Positions 26,228 through 33,383 of a stretch of 64,000 nucleotides of DNA are shown here, piece by piece. This DNA comes from Anoxypelagibacter sp902613655 (GTDB lineage: Bacteria; Pseudomonadota; Alphaproteobacteria; Pelagibacterales; Pelagibacteraceae), in contig CACMHR010000005.1 of NCBI GenBank assembly GCA_902613655.1, forward strand, positions 1-64,000. The letters are read 5' to 3'. Each line of letters begins with the position of its first letter. Positions within the stretch are counted from its first letter, which is position 1. The translations under genes and the position numbers were made by a program. The notes beneath the pieces are model-generated. The model was not told the DNA's origin. It ran no database searches and saw only the letters and a list, made by a program, of their open reading frames with translations.

Positions 26228-27097
26228 ATGAAAATAAAATTAGCGCTTGAGTGGTTTATAAATCCTGATCATCTACCATTTATTGTGGGTCTGGATAAAG
26301 GTTTATATAAAAAAAATAATATTGATCTAGAAATTATTGAGCCTGAAGGACATTATGATGGTTTTAAAGAACTTGCACAAAACAATATTCAATTAGCAAC
26401 TAATGAGCCTTTACACTTAATTGAAAAATATCAAAATAATATTTGCTCAATTGGAAACTTTTTTGAAACTAATGGGGGTATTATATTTACCATTAAAGGC
26501 TATGAAAATTTAGTTAATGGAAAAGAGATTAAAATTACTTCACCGGTTAGTAATCCTATTACAGACAAAATAGCTAATGATATTATTCAAAGACATTTGA
26601 ATAAAATTAATAAAACCAATAAGAACATAAAAATTGTAGCTAATGATTTTTATCATATTAAACATCTTAAGGCTGGATTTGATGCTGCATGGTTGTGTTT
26701 TGAAAACTTTGAGGGTGTAGAGTCAAAATTAGAAGGTTTGGAGGTAAAAAAATTGTATTTAGAAGATGTCGAAATACCTAATTTTTGTGCATTAGACGTG
26801 TTTGCCTCAAAATCTTTTGCTCATGGTAATAAGAATTTGGTAAATGACTTTAAATCTATGGCGCAGGAAAGTATCAAAATTTTAAGTTCAGACTTAGATT
26901 ATTCTAAATCTTCTTATTATTCTTATACTAAAACAAAGCCTAGTCCATTAATGGATAATATTATTAAAGACACAATTCATAGATTTAAAAATCCTTTTGA
27001 TAAATCAAAAAATAAGTGGAAAAATTTGCATAATTACGTAGTCACACAAAAAATTTCAAATATATCTGATGATCAATACTCAGATATGTTTATTTAA
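26228..27097 (+). CDS. ThiY/THI5 (NMT1)-like pyrimidine-precursor protein without signal peptide
   Basis: A 289-aa member of the NMT1/THI5-like periplasmic-binding-fold family. It begins directly with the first strand (KIKLALEWFINPDHLPFIVGLDKGLY) and shows no signal peptide or lipobox, so it should be cytoplasmic unless the start is misplaced; the riboswitch fixes the start closely. His15 and His63 align with conserved histidines of yeast THI5, but the CCCFC motif of that enzyme is absent (PNFCAL at the equivalent place). No ABC permease or ATPase is adjacent. TPP control links it to thiamine metabolism. It could be an HMP-phosphate synthase-like enzyme, a cytosolic HMP/FAMP-binding protein or a relic of a ThiXYZ transporter. 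Confidence 0.75.
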   Translation: MKIKLALEWFINPDHLPFIVGLDKGLYKKNNIDLEIIEPEGHYDGFKELAQNNIQLATNEPLHLIEKYQNNICSIGNFFETNGGIIFTIKGYENLVNGKEIKITSPVSNPITDKIANDIIQRHLNKINKTNKNIKIVANDFYHIKHLKAGFDAAWLCFENFEGVESKLEGLEVKKLYLEDVEIPNFCALDVFASKSFAHGNKNLVNDFKSMAQESIKILSSDLDYSKSSYYSYTKTKPSPLMDNIIKDTIHRFKNPFDKSKNKWKNLHNYVVTQKISNISDDQYSDMFI

Positions 27098-28238
27098 TTG
27101 GAGACTTACCAATTAAATGAAGATTTACAACTGATGCTGCTATATCAGTGGATTTATCAGTCCTAAATTTACTTATTACACTTTGAGTTTTTGTAATTTG
27201 ATTTTCTAAATGTTGTTTATTATTTAAAAGGTGATTAACTGTATTAAAAATATTGTTTGCAGTGCAATTTGATTGCAATAATTCAGGAATAATTTCTTCA
27301 TTAGCTGCAATATTAATTAAATTCACAAATTTTACTTTAACGAGCATTTTAATAATAAGAAAATTAATAAAACCAATCTTATATATAATTATTGAAGGAA
27401 TTTTTGCTTTACAAATTTCTAAAGAAATTGTGCCAGATTTAGCCACTGCAAACATAGAGGAATCTAAAATATGAGATTTAATTTTTTCATCTCCTATTGC
27501 CCCGCAATTTTTTAAACCCTCTTTTAATAACAAATTTTGGATTAACTGGACATGTTCAGCAGTTGAATGAAATACAAAAAATAATTCTTTATATTTTTCG
27601 TTCATTTTTTTTACAAAATCAATTAATATAGGCATTAAAACATTAATCTCAGACAATCTACTTCCTGGAAAAATAGAAAAGATTTTCTTATTTTCTTTTA
27701 TAACTTGACTTATATCAATTTTATTTTTTTCTCCTTTTTCAAGCAAAGGATGGCCAGTAACAGTTGATGGAATTTCTTCTTTATCAAAATATTGTTTTTC
27801 AAAGGGAAATAATAATAAAATATGATCCAAAAAAGATTTTAGCTGCTTTACTCTATATTCTCTCCAAACCCAAACTTGTGGTGCTACAAAATGAATTGTT
27901 TTTATACTTGGATCACTTTTTTTAACTTCTTTTGCTACACGTAATGTAAAATCGGGACTGTCAACTGAAAAAAGAATATCTGGTTTAAATTTAATAATTT
28001 CTTTTACAGTTTCATTTATTTTACTCTTTATTTTAAAAATATTTAACAAAACCCTTGTAAACCCAAGAAATGTAATCTCTTTTAAATCATAAATTGACTT
28101 AATACCTAAAGCATTTAAATGTTCACCGCCGACTGATAAATATTCTATATCGGATCTTGTACTTTTAAGTTTAGTAATGATTTTTGAGGCTAATTTATCT
28201 CCAGACGGTTCACCGGTTAATATAAATATTTTTTTCAT
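27090..28238 (-). CDS. lpxB: Lipid-A-disaccharide synthase
   Basis: Joins UDP-2,3-diacylglucosamine and lipid X to form the lipid A disaccharide at the inner membrane. From the ATG at 28238 the protein is 382 aa, starting MKKIFILTGEPSGD, the usual N-terminus; an upstream start would add 12 residues inside msrA. SGEHLNALG-like GGEHLNALG, SVDSPDFTLRVA, APQVWVWREYR, PFEKQYF, GHPLLE, FPGSRLSEI and AVAKSGTISLE are present. It overlaps msrA by 4 nt (ATGA) and ends the long minus-strand run. Confidence 0.94.
   Translation of the reverse strand: MKKIFILTGEPSGDKLASKIITKLKSTRSDIEYLSVGGEHLNALGIKSIYDLKEITFLGFTRVLLNIFKIKSKINETVKEIIKFKPDILFSVDSPDFTLRVAKEVKKSDPSIKTIHFVAPQVWVWREYRVKQLKSFLDHILLLFPFEKQYFDKEEIPSTVTGHPLLEKGEKNKIDISQVIKENKKIFSIFPGSRLSEINVLMPILIDFVKKMNEKYKELFFVFHSTAEHVQLIQNLLLKEGLKNCGAIGDEKIKSHILDSSMFAVAKSGTISLEICKAKIPSIIIYKIGFINFLIIKMLVKVKFVNLINIAANEEIIPELLQSNCTANNIFNTVNHLLNNKQHLENQITKTQSVISKFRTDKSTDIAASVVNLHLIGKSPIK
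27092..27118. terminator. Bidirectional hairpin between convergent thi-like gene and lpxB
   Basis: ATTTAATTGG (27092-27101) and CCAATTAAAT (27109-27118) are perfect 10-nt inverted repeats with a 7-nt loop. The hairpin spans the 3' ends of both convergent genes, whose ends overlap by 8 nt. It ends in A/T-rich arms rather than a long T-run, so termination in both directions is likely but not certain. Confidence 0.6.
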
Positions 28239-28807
28239 CCCCAGATTTTGTTTAATGTTTCTTCCCTTTGGCAACCTTTTTTGTACATCAAGTATCTTAT
28301 AAAATTTTTCTCATAATAATCTTGATGGTAAGTCTCAGCTTTATAAAATTCCTTGAATTTTTTTACATAAGTAACAACTTTTTTATTAAACTTATTTTCA
28401 ATATTTTTAATTGAAGCATCTACAATTTTTTTTTGATCACTGTTCTCAAAAAAAACTACAGACTTATAGCTTTCACCTTTGTCACAAAATTGGCCATCTG
28501 CATCAAACGGGTCAATATTGATCCAATAAATTTCTAAAAGCTTTTCAAAATTTGTAATTGATGAATTGTAAGTGATTTCTAAAGTTTCATAGTGGCCAGT
28601 GGTGTTTTTAACAACATCTTTGTATTTAGGGTTTTTAACATGTCCACCAGAATATCCAGAAATAGTTTCTATCACACCATTAACCTTATCAAATGACTCT
28701 TCCATGCACCAAAAGCAACCCCCAGCAAAATAAACTTTCGATATATTTTCTGCATTTAAATTTGCTGGTAATAATAAAAAAAAAACAATTAATAAAGTTT
28801 TTTTCAT
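28235..28807 (-). CDS. msrA: Peptide-methionine (S)-S-oxide reductase with signal peptide
   Basis: Repairs methionine sulfoxide. The ATG at 28807 overlaps the preceding stop by 4 nt and gives 190 aa, beginning with a clear Sec signal (KKTLLIVFFLLLPANLNA) cleaved before the enzyme domain, so this MsrA should be periplasmic. Catalytic motif GGCFWCMEE follows near residue 30; GYSGGH and HYETLEITY are present, and the C-terminal YHQDYYEKN is intact. It sits inside the lipid A cluster between a sugar dehydrogenase and lpxB. Electron supply in the periplasm is not evident. Confidence 0.92.
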   Translation of the reverse strand: MKKTLLIVFFLLLPANLNAENISKVYFAGGCFWCMEESFDKVNGVIETISGYSGGHVKNPKYKDVVKNTTGHYETLEITYNSSITNFEKLLEIYWINIDPFDADGQFCDKGESYKSVVFFENSDQKKIVDASIKNIENKFNKKVVTYVKKFKEFYKAETYHQDYYEKNFIRYLMYKKGCQREETLNKIWG

Positions 28808-29865
28808 TTGTACATTTTCCAAAGTTCTCCATAATCTGATAACATATACAATTCACCTGTATCTTTATGTATTTTGATATCTCTTATTCTTCCAATATTA
28901 CCTTTAAAAATTATTTGTTCACTTAAAAATTTATTATCTTTAAATTTTATTTTTCTTAATGACTGATCTTTTAGTGAGGTAATTAAAGCATCCCCGTTCC
29001 ATTCTTTAAACTCATCACCTTGATATATAGCCATCGCACTTACTGCTATCGAAGGAACCCAATACTTAATTGCTTTTGTAAAACCTGGTTTCCATTTCGG
29101 CCCTATTTTAGTTCCGGTATAATTTGTTCCACCCCAACCTAAAATTTTCCAACCATAATTTTCAGCAAAATTAGCTGTACCAAACCAATCACCGCCTTTA
29201 GCACCATGATTTGTCATATAAATTTTATTATCAAAAGGAGATAATGACATTCCCTGAGGATTTCTTACCCCAATTTGGAAAATTTCAGGTAACCAATTTT
29301 TTTTATTTTTAAACTTAGGATTGTCTTTGGGAATAGATCCATCAAGGTTAATTCTGATTATACTACCAGGATGTTTTGTGAAATCTTGAGCAATCATTCC
29401 CTGGCCTCTTTCACCGGCAGAAATATATAAATGGTCATCTTTTTTAACTATTCTTGAACCAAAGTGATATCCAGAATCAATTGGTGGTTCAGCTCTAAAA
29501 ATATTATTGAATTTAATAGAGTTCTTATCGAATTTACCTTTTGCAACAGAAGTACTTGTTTTCCGACCCTCTCTTTGTTCAGAATAGGATACATAAACAT
29601 TTTCATTATCATACAAAACATCGAGAAGACCTCCTTGGCCATCCTCAAGAACAGATAGATTGTGTTTAATTTCAGATAATGTTTGATTTTTTAAATCTAA
29701 ATGAAACAGCTTACCTTTTTTTTCAGTATAAATAAGACTGGAATTATTTATAAATGATAAACTCCAAGGCTTGTTCATGCCTTCTACGATCTTTTCCAAT
29801 TTAACTTCTAACCCAAACAAATTTGAAAACCAAAGAAAATATATAATTAATATTATTTTTTTCAT
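28804..29865 (-). CDS. Exported PQQ-dependent aldose sugar dehydrogenase family protein (YliI/Asd type)
   Basis: Six-bladed beta-propeller of the glucose/sorbosone dehydrogenase family, 353 aa. Residues 1-18 form a signal peptide. Repeated blade motifs include NKPWSLSFI, GQGGLLDVLYD, YHFGSRIV (catalytic-histidine region), DGSIPKDNP, GVRNPQGMS and NYGWKILGWG. Periplasmic oxidation of aldoses is inferred from the family; whether the cell makes PQQ is not visible. It overlaps lpxI by 4 nt and msrA by 4 nt, so it is expressed with the lipid A genes. Confidence 0.85.
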   Translation of the reverse strand: MKKIILIIYFLWFSNLFGLEVKLEKIVEGMNKPWSLSFINNSSLIYTEKKGKLFHLDLKNQTLSEIKHNLSVLEDGQGGLLDVLYDNENVYVSYSEQREGRKTSTSVAKGKFDKNSIKFNNIFRAEPPIDSGYHFGSRIVKKDDHLYISAGERGQGMIAQDFTKHPGSIIRINLDGSIPKDNPKFKNKKNWLPEIFQIGVRNPQGMSLSPFDNKIYMTNHGAKGGDWFGTANFAENYGWKILGWGGTNYTGTKIGPKWKPGFTKAIKYWVPSIAVSAMAIYQGDEFKEWNGDALITSLKDQSLRKIKFKDNKFLSEQIIFKGNIGRIRDIKIHKDTGELYMLSDYGELWKMYK

Positions 29866-30656
29866 TTTGCTATAAGAAACATTTTATTTTTATTTGCAAA
29901 ATTAATACATTTTTTTTTCTCAAGTAAAATGTTACTTTTACTTTTAAGAACTATTCCTTTTAAACCAGCTGCTTTGCATTGAACAAAAGTTTTTAATCCA
30001 ACGGTTGGTAGATCGATTCTTAAGTCTTGTTTCTTTTTTGGAAATTTAACTAGTACACCTTTGTTTTTAAATATTTTACCTTTGCATTTGTTTAGCATTT
30101 TTTGGGTCCCACCTTTACCTTCAATAGCTATCACTTTGTCATTTCTAACTACAGTACCTTGACTATAATTGTATTGATTTAATCTATTGAGTGTTTTGAT
30201 AGCTTTATCAATATCTTTATTATCATCTTTGGTTGGCTTGATTTTAGTGTAGTTTCCTTTATGTAAAGAAAGTTCAGGATTAAATATTATTGAACTGATA
30301 GTTTTAATTTTTTCTTTATTCAATATTTTAATTATTTCTTTTAATATTGACGCATCTCCGTGTTTAGAACTTTTTATTATTCTAGGCATATAATAAATAC
30401 CTTTTAGATCTAATCTTAACTTTGAAAAATTCGGTTTTTTGACGCTACCAGCAAAAAGAACTTTCTTACAATAATTTTCTCTTAGGATATCAATAATCTT
30501 GCCAAATTGTCCTATTGATACTGGAAATGAATTTTTCTCTTTTTTAAAAAATTTTTTTTGGGTTAAATCAATAATTAAATATTTTATTTTCTTTTTTTTA
30601 ACTTTTTTTAAGATTTCTTTTGGAAATGATTTTTCCCCAAATATTAAACCAATCAT
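29862..30656 (-). CDS. lpxI: UDP-2,3-diacylglucosamine pyrophosphatase LpxI
   Basis: Hydrolyses UDP-2,3-diacylglucosamine to lipid X. This is the alphaproteobacterial replacement for LpxH. The 264-aa protein has the two-domain DUF1009 layout: an N-terminal GLIFGEKSFPKEI start, a SIGQFGKIIDIL helix and a C-terminal AIEGKGGTQKML, RIDLPTVGLKT and AAGLKGIVLK region. It shares one base with lpxA and 4 nt with the sugar dehydrogenase. Sequence is divergent but position and motifs agree. Confidence 0.88.
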   Translation of the reverse strand: MIGLIFGEKSFPKEILKKVKKKKIKYLIIDLTQKKFFKKEKNSFPVSIGQFGKIIDILRENYCKKVLFAGSVKKPNFSKLRLDLKGIYYMPRIIKSSKHGDASILKEIIKILNKEKIKTISSIIFNPELSLHKGNYTKIKPTKDDNKDIDKAIKTLNRLNQYNYSQGTVVRNDKVIAIEGKGGTQKMLNKCKGKIFKNKGVLVKFPKKKQDLRIDLPTVGLKTFVQCKAAGLKGIVLKSKSNILLEKKKCINFANKNKMFLIAK

Positions 30657-31438
30657 TATTCAGATAAGGGTGAACAAATAGGTCTTTTTTTATCCTTTTC
30701 AATAAATTTAGTGACCTCTTGTACTAATTCATTTTCTTTAAATTCACCATTAATTTTGCTGAGATTATCATGAAGATTATTTGAAGAAAATATTTTTTTA
30801 TATGCTTTGTCTAGTTCAATTATTTTTTTGTTGTCATATTTTTTTCTTCTTAATCCGATTAAGTTTATACCTTTCAAATAATTTCTATTACCAAAAGAAA
30901 GCCCAAAAGGAATAACATCTTTTAAAACTCCGGTCATCCCTCCAATCATAGCTAGTCTTCCAATTCTAGTAAATTGTTGTACTGCCGAGTTTCCGCCTAT
31001 AACAACTGAGTCCTCAATTGTTACGTGCCCCCCTAAAGGAACATTGTTAGCAATAACAACGTTGTTTCCTATTTTACAGTCATGAGCTATATGCGAGGAG
31101 ATCATAAATAAACAATTATTTCCTATGACTGTTTTACTACCTCCACCTGCTGTGCCAGGGTTAATAGTTACATACTCTCTTATTGTATTATATTCTCCAA
31201 TATCTAAACTATTTTGTTCACCTTTGTATTTTAGATCTTGAGGAGATGTTCCAATGCTAGAAAAAGGATAAAGTTTTGTAAACTTTCCTATTATTGTATT
31301 ACCTTCAACATGAACATTCGACATTAGTTCAACACCCTCTTTTAAATGAACATTCGATCCAACAAAACAAAAAGGCCCAATCTTAACGTTCTTTTCAACT
31401 ATCGCTTTTGGATCTATTACGCTTGATTTGTGTATCAT
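30656..31438 (-). CDS. lpxA: UDP-N-acetylglucosamine O-acyltransferase
   Basis: First enzyme of lipid A synthesis. The 260-aa protein is a left-handed beta helix of hexapeptide repeats, starting IHKSSVIDPKAIVEKNVKIGPF. The catalytic histidine lies in SSHIAHDCKIG, and GGHVTIEDSVVIGG and GRLAMIGGMTGVLKDVIPFG follow. The C-terminal helical domain is normal. It overlaps fabZ by 4 nt (ATGA). Confidence 0.96.
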   Translation of the reverse strand: MIHKSSVIDPKAIVEKNVKIGPFCFVGSNVHLKEGVELMSNVHVEGNTIIGKFTKLYPFSSIGTSPQDLKYKGEQNSLDIGEYNTIREYVTINPGTAGGGSKTVIGNNCLFMISSHIAHDCKIGNNVVIANNVPLGGHVTIEDSVVIGGNSAVQQFTRIGRLAMIGGMTGVLKDVIPFGLSFGNRNYLKGINLIGLRRKKYDNKKIIELDKAYKKIFSSNNLHDNLSKINGEFKENELVQEVTKFIEKDKKRPICSPLSE

Positions 31439-31887
31439 TTATTTCTATCAACAATTGTAGCCGACCATTCTGCATCAGCCATTTTTTTATCATTAACTTT
31501 AGCAATCCCTTTATATTTCCATACTCTTCCGTGTGATCTCACTGCCTCAATTTCAAGATGTAATTCGCAATCAGGCATAACAGGATTCCTAAAACGAGCT
31601 TTTTCAACACTCATTAGGTAAACTAATTTATCCTTATATTCTTTTGGATCTATTCCATGGGCTGTGAGTGCGGCTGCTGCTTGCCCAAAAGCTTCAACAA
31701 TTAAAACTCCCGGCATTACAGGTTGGCCAGGAAAATGCCCATCAAAAAAGAATTTTCCTTTTTTAACAATAACTATTGCGGTAGCTGATTTCAGTGGAAC
31801 TATATTAATTAATCTATCGATTAAAAGCATTGGCTCTCTGTGAGGTAATAATTTTTCGATTTGTTCTTTGTTGATACTATTTGTCAT
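31435..31887 (-). CDS. fabZ: 3-hydroxyacyl-[acyl-carrier-protein] dehydratase FabZ
   Basis: Dehydrates beta-hydroxyacyl-ACP in fatty acid synthesis and balances supply with lipid A. The 150-aa hot-dog-fold protein has LLPHREPMLLID at residues 13-24, the catalytic histidine in FDGHFPGQPVMPGVL and the glutamate in VEAFGQAAA. It overlaps the lpxD 3' end by 11 nt. Confidence 0.96.
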   Translation of the reverse strand: MTNSINKEQIEKLLPHREPMLLIDRLINIVPLKSATAIVIVKKGKFFFDGHFPGQPVMPGVLIVEAFGQAAAALTAHGIDPKEYKDKLVYLMSVEKARFRNPVMPDCELHLEIEAVRSHGRVWKYKGIAKVNDKKMADAEWSATIVDRNK

Positions 31888-32854
31888 TTTTTTTTAGAAA
31901 TTCCCTTAATGGTACGGCGGGATAACCCATAACTGTTGTTCCATCTGGTATATTTTTTACAACACCGCTACCTCCACCAATTCTTACATTGTTACCAATT
32001 TTTAAATGACCAGAAACACCAGCCTGACCTCCTATCGAAACATTGTTACCAATCGATGAACTTCCAGCAAAACCAACTTGTCCTGCGATCATACAATTTT
32101 CTCCAATTTTAACATTATGTGCCATATGTACTTGGTTGTCTAAAAAAGTATTGGTTCCAATTATTGTATCACCAATAGATCCTCTATCTATTGTACAATT
32201 AGCACCTATTTCAACATTGTCATTTATAATTACTCTTCCAATATGAGGAAACCTAAAATTTTTACCTTTAGAGGGAATAAAACCAAATCCTTTAACACCA
32301 ATCTTTGAACCGTCTTGAACCACAACTTCTTTTCCTATTAAAACATTTCTTAAAGTTACATTTGCACCAATTATACAGTTTTTACCAATTTGAACATCAT
32401 GTTCAATAATTGTATTACTGCCTATTATTGAGTTTGACCCTATTTTTACATTTTTTCCAACAAAAATATTCTTACCAAATGTAACGGAGTCGAAATTGGA
32501 TGAAAGTTTATTAGTTTCAATAAGAGTTTGGTCTGGGTAGTCTATATCAGCATCAGGATAAAATTTTTTAGATACTTCTGCGATTGATAGTAATACATTT
32601 TTAACAACTATAGTTAAGCATGTTTTAGGTAAATATTGTTTCAATTTTGAGGTTGTAATACATGCTGAAGCTTTAGTTTTTTTGGCTAAATCAATATAAT
32701 CATTTGAATTCAGAAAAGTGATACTGCTCTTATCAGCTTTGTCTAAAGTCTTAACATCGGTGATTTTAGATTGATTTTTTTGAACAGAAAGCTCTTTAAA
32801 TAAGTCATTTATATAAAATGGACCTTTAGGTACAAAAAAAGAGGTATCTGACAT
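31877..32854 (-). CDS. lpxD: UDP-3-O-(3-hydroxyacyl)glucosamine N-acyltransferase
   Basis: Adds the second acyl chain in lipid A synthesis. The 325-aa protein has an N-terminal uridine-binding domain (residues 1-100) and a long hexapeptide-repeat beta helix. VHMAHNVKIGENCMIAGQVGFAGS contains the catalytic histidine, and the GGSGVVKNIPDG and GYPAVPLREF end is conserved. It starts 6 nt after skp. Confidence 0.95.
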   Translation of the reverse strand: MSDTSFFVPKGPFYINDLFKELSVQKNQSKITDVKTLDKADKSSITFLNSNDYIDLAKKTKASACITTSKLKQYLPKTCLTIVVKNVLLSIAEVSKKFYPDADIDYPDQTLIETNKLSSNFDSVTFGKNIFVGKNVKIGSNSIIGSNTIIEHDVQIGKNCIIGANVTLRNVLIGKEVVVQDGSKIGVKGFGFIPSKGKNFRFPHIGRVIINDNVEIGANCTIDRGSIGDTIIGTNTFLDNQVHMAHNVKIGENCMIAGQVGFAGSSSIGNNVSIGGQAGVSGHLKIGNNVRIGGGSGVVKNIPDGTTVMGYPAVPLREFLKKNDK

Positions 32855-32860
32855 TTAGAC

Positions 32861-33382
32861 TTATTCTAATTTAATGGATTTTACTTCTTTATCTAATATT
32901 TTCAAAATTATTTCTGTTAGATCAAATTTAGAATTAGCTAGAAGTACATATTTTTTATCTACAATCATTTCTATATTATTTTCGTTCATATATTTTGTCA
33001 AAATTGGATTTAAATTTTGTATTAGTTTTGATCTAGCTTCATTTTTCTTTTTAAGCCAATCGTTTGATGCACTTCTCCTTTTTTTTTGATAATTAACATT
33101 TTTTTCTCTTAAAAGATTAAGGCTTTTTTTATATTCATCATTAGAGACAAGTTTCTTTTTTGATATTAAATCTGATTCTTCTTTCTTTAATGCAATAGAC
33201 TCCTTTTTTAATTTTTCATTTTCTTCATCAAATTTCTTTTTCAAAAAATTTTGGGCTTCTCTTCCAGCTTTACTTTTATTTAAAATTTGTTTTATGTCTA
33301 CGAAATATAAATCAGCAGCGATACTTTTGTTAAAAATTAAAGAAATAAATATTACAAAAAATAAAATTTTTATGTGTTTCAT
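32861..33382 (-). CDS. skp: OmpH/Skp family periplasmic chaperone
   Basis: A 173-aa exported chaperone for outer-membrane proteins. The ATG at 33382 is used: it follows the bamA stop at once and gives an N-terminus with a signal peptide (KHIKILFFVIFISLIFNKSIAA). A longer frame would start 27 codons inside bamA. After the DLYFVDIKQILNKSKAG head, residues 50-125 are a charged coiled coil, as in the Skp tentacles. The location between bamA and lpxD is conserved. Confidence 0.88.
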   Translation of the reverse strand: MKHIKILFFVIFISLIFNKSIAADLYFVDIKQILNKSKAGREAQNFLKKKFDEENEKLKKESIALKKEESDLISKKKLVSNDEYKKSLNLLREKNVNYQKKRRSASNDWLKKKNEARSKLIQNLNPILTKYMNENNIEMIVDKKYVLLANSKFDLTEIILKILDKEVKSIKLE

Positions 33383-33383
33383 A

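Noticed and set aside
27090..28274. Longer LpxB starting at 28274
   Set aside because: The extra 12 residues overlap msrA and are unlike LpxB; the ATG at 28238 overlaps the msrA stop in the pattern used by the neighbours.
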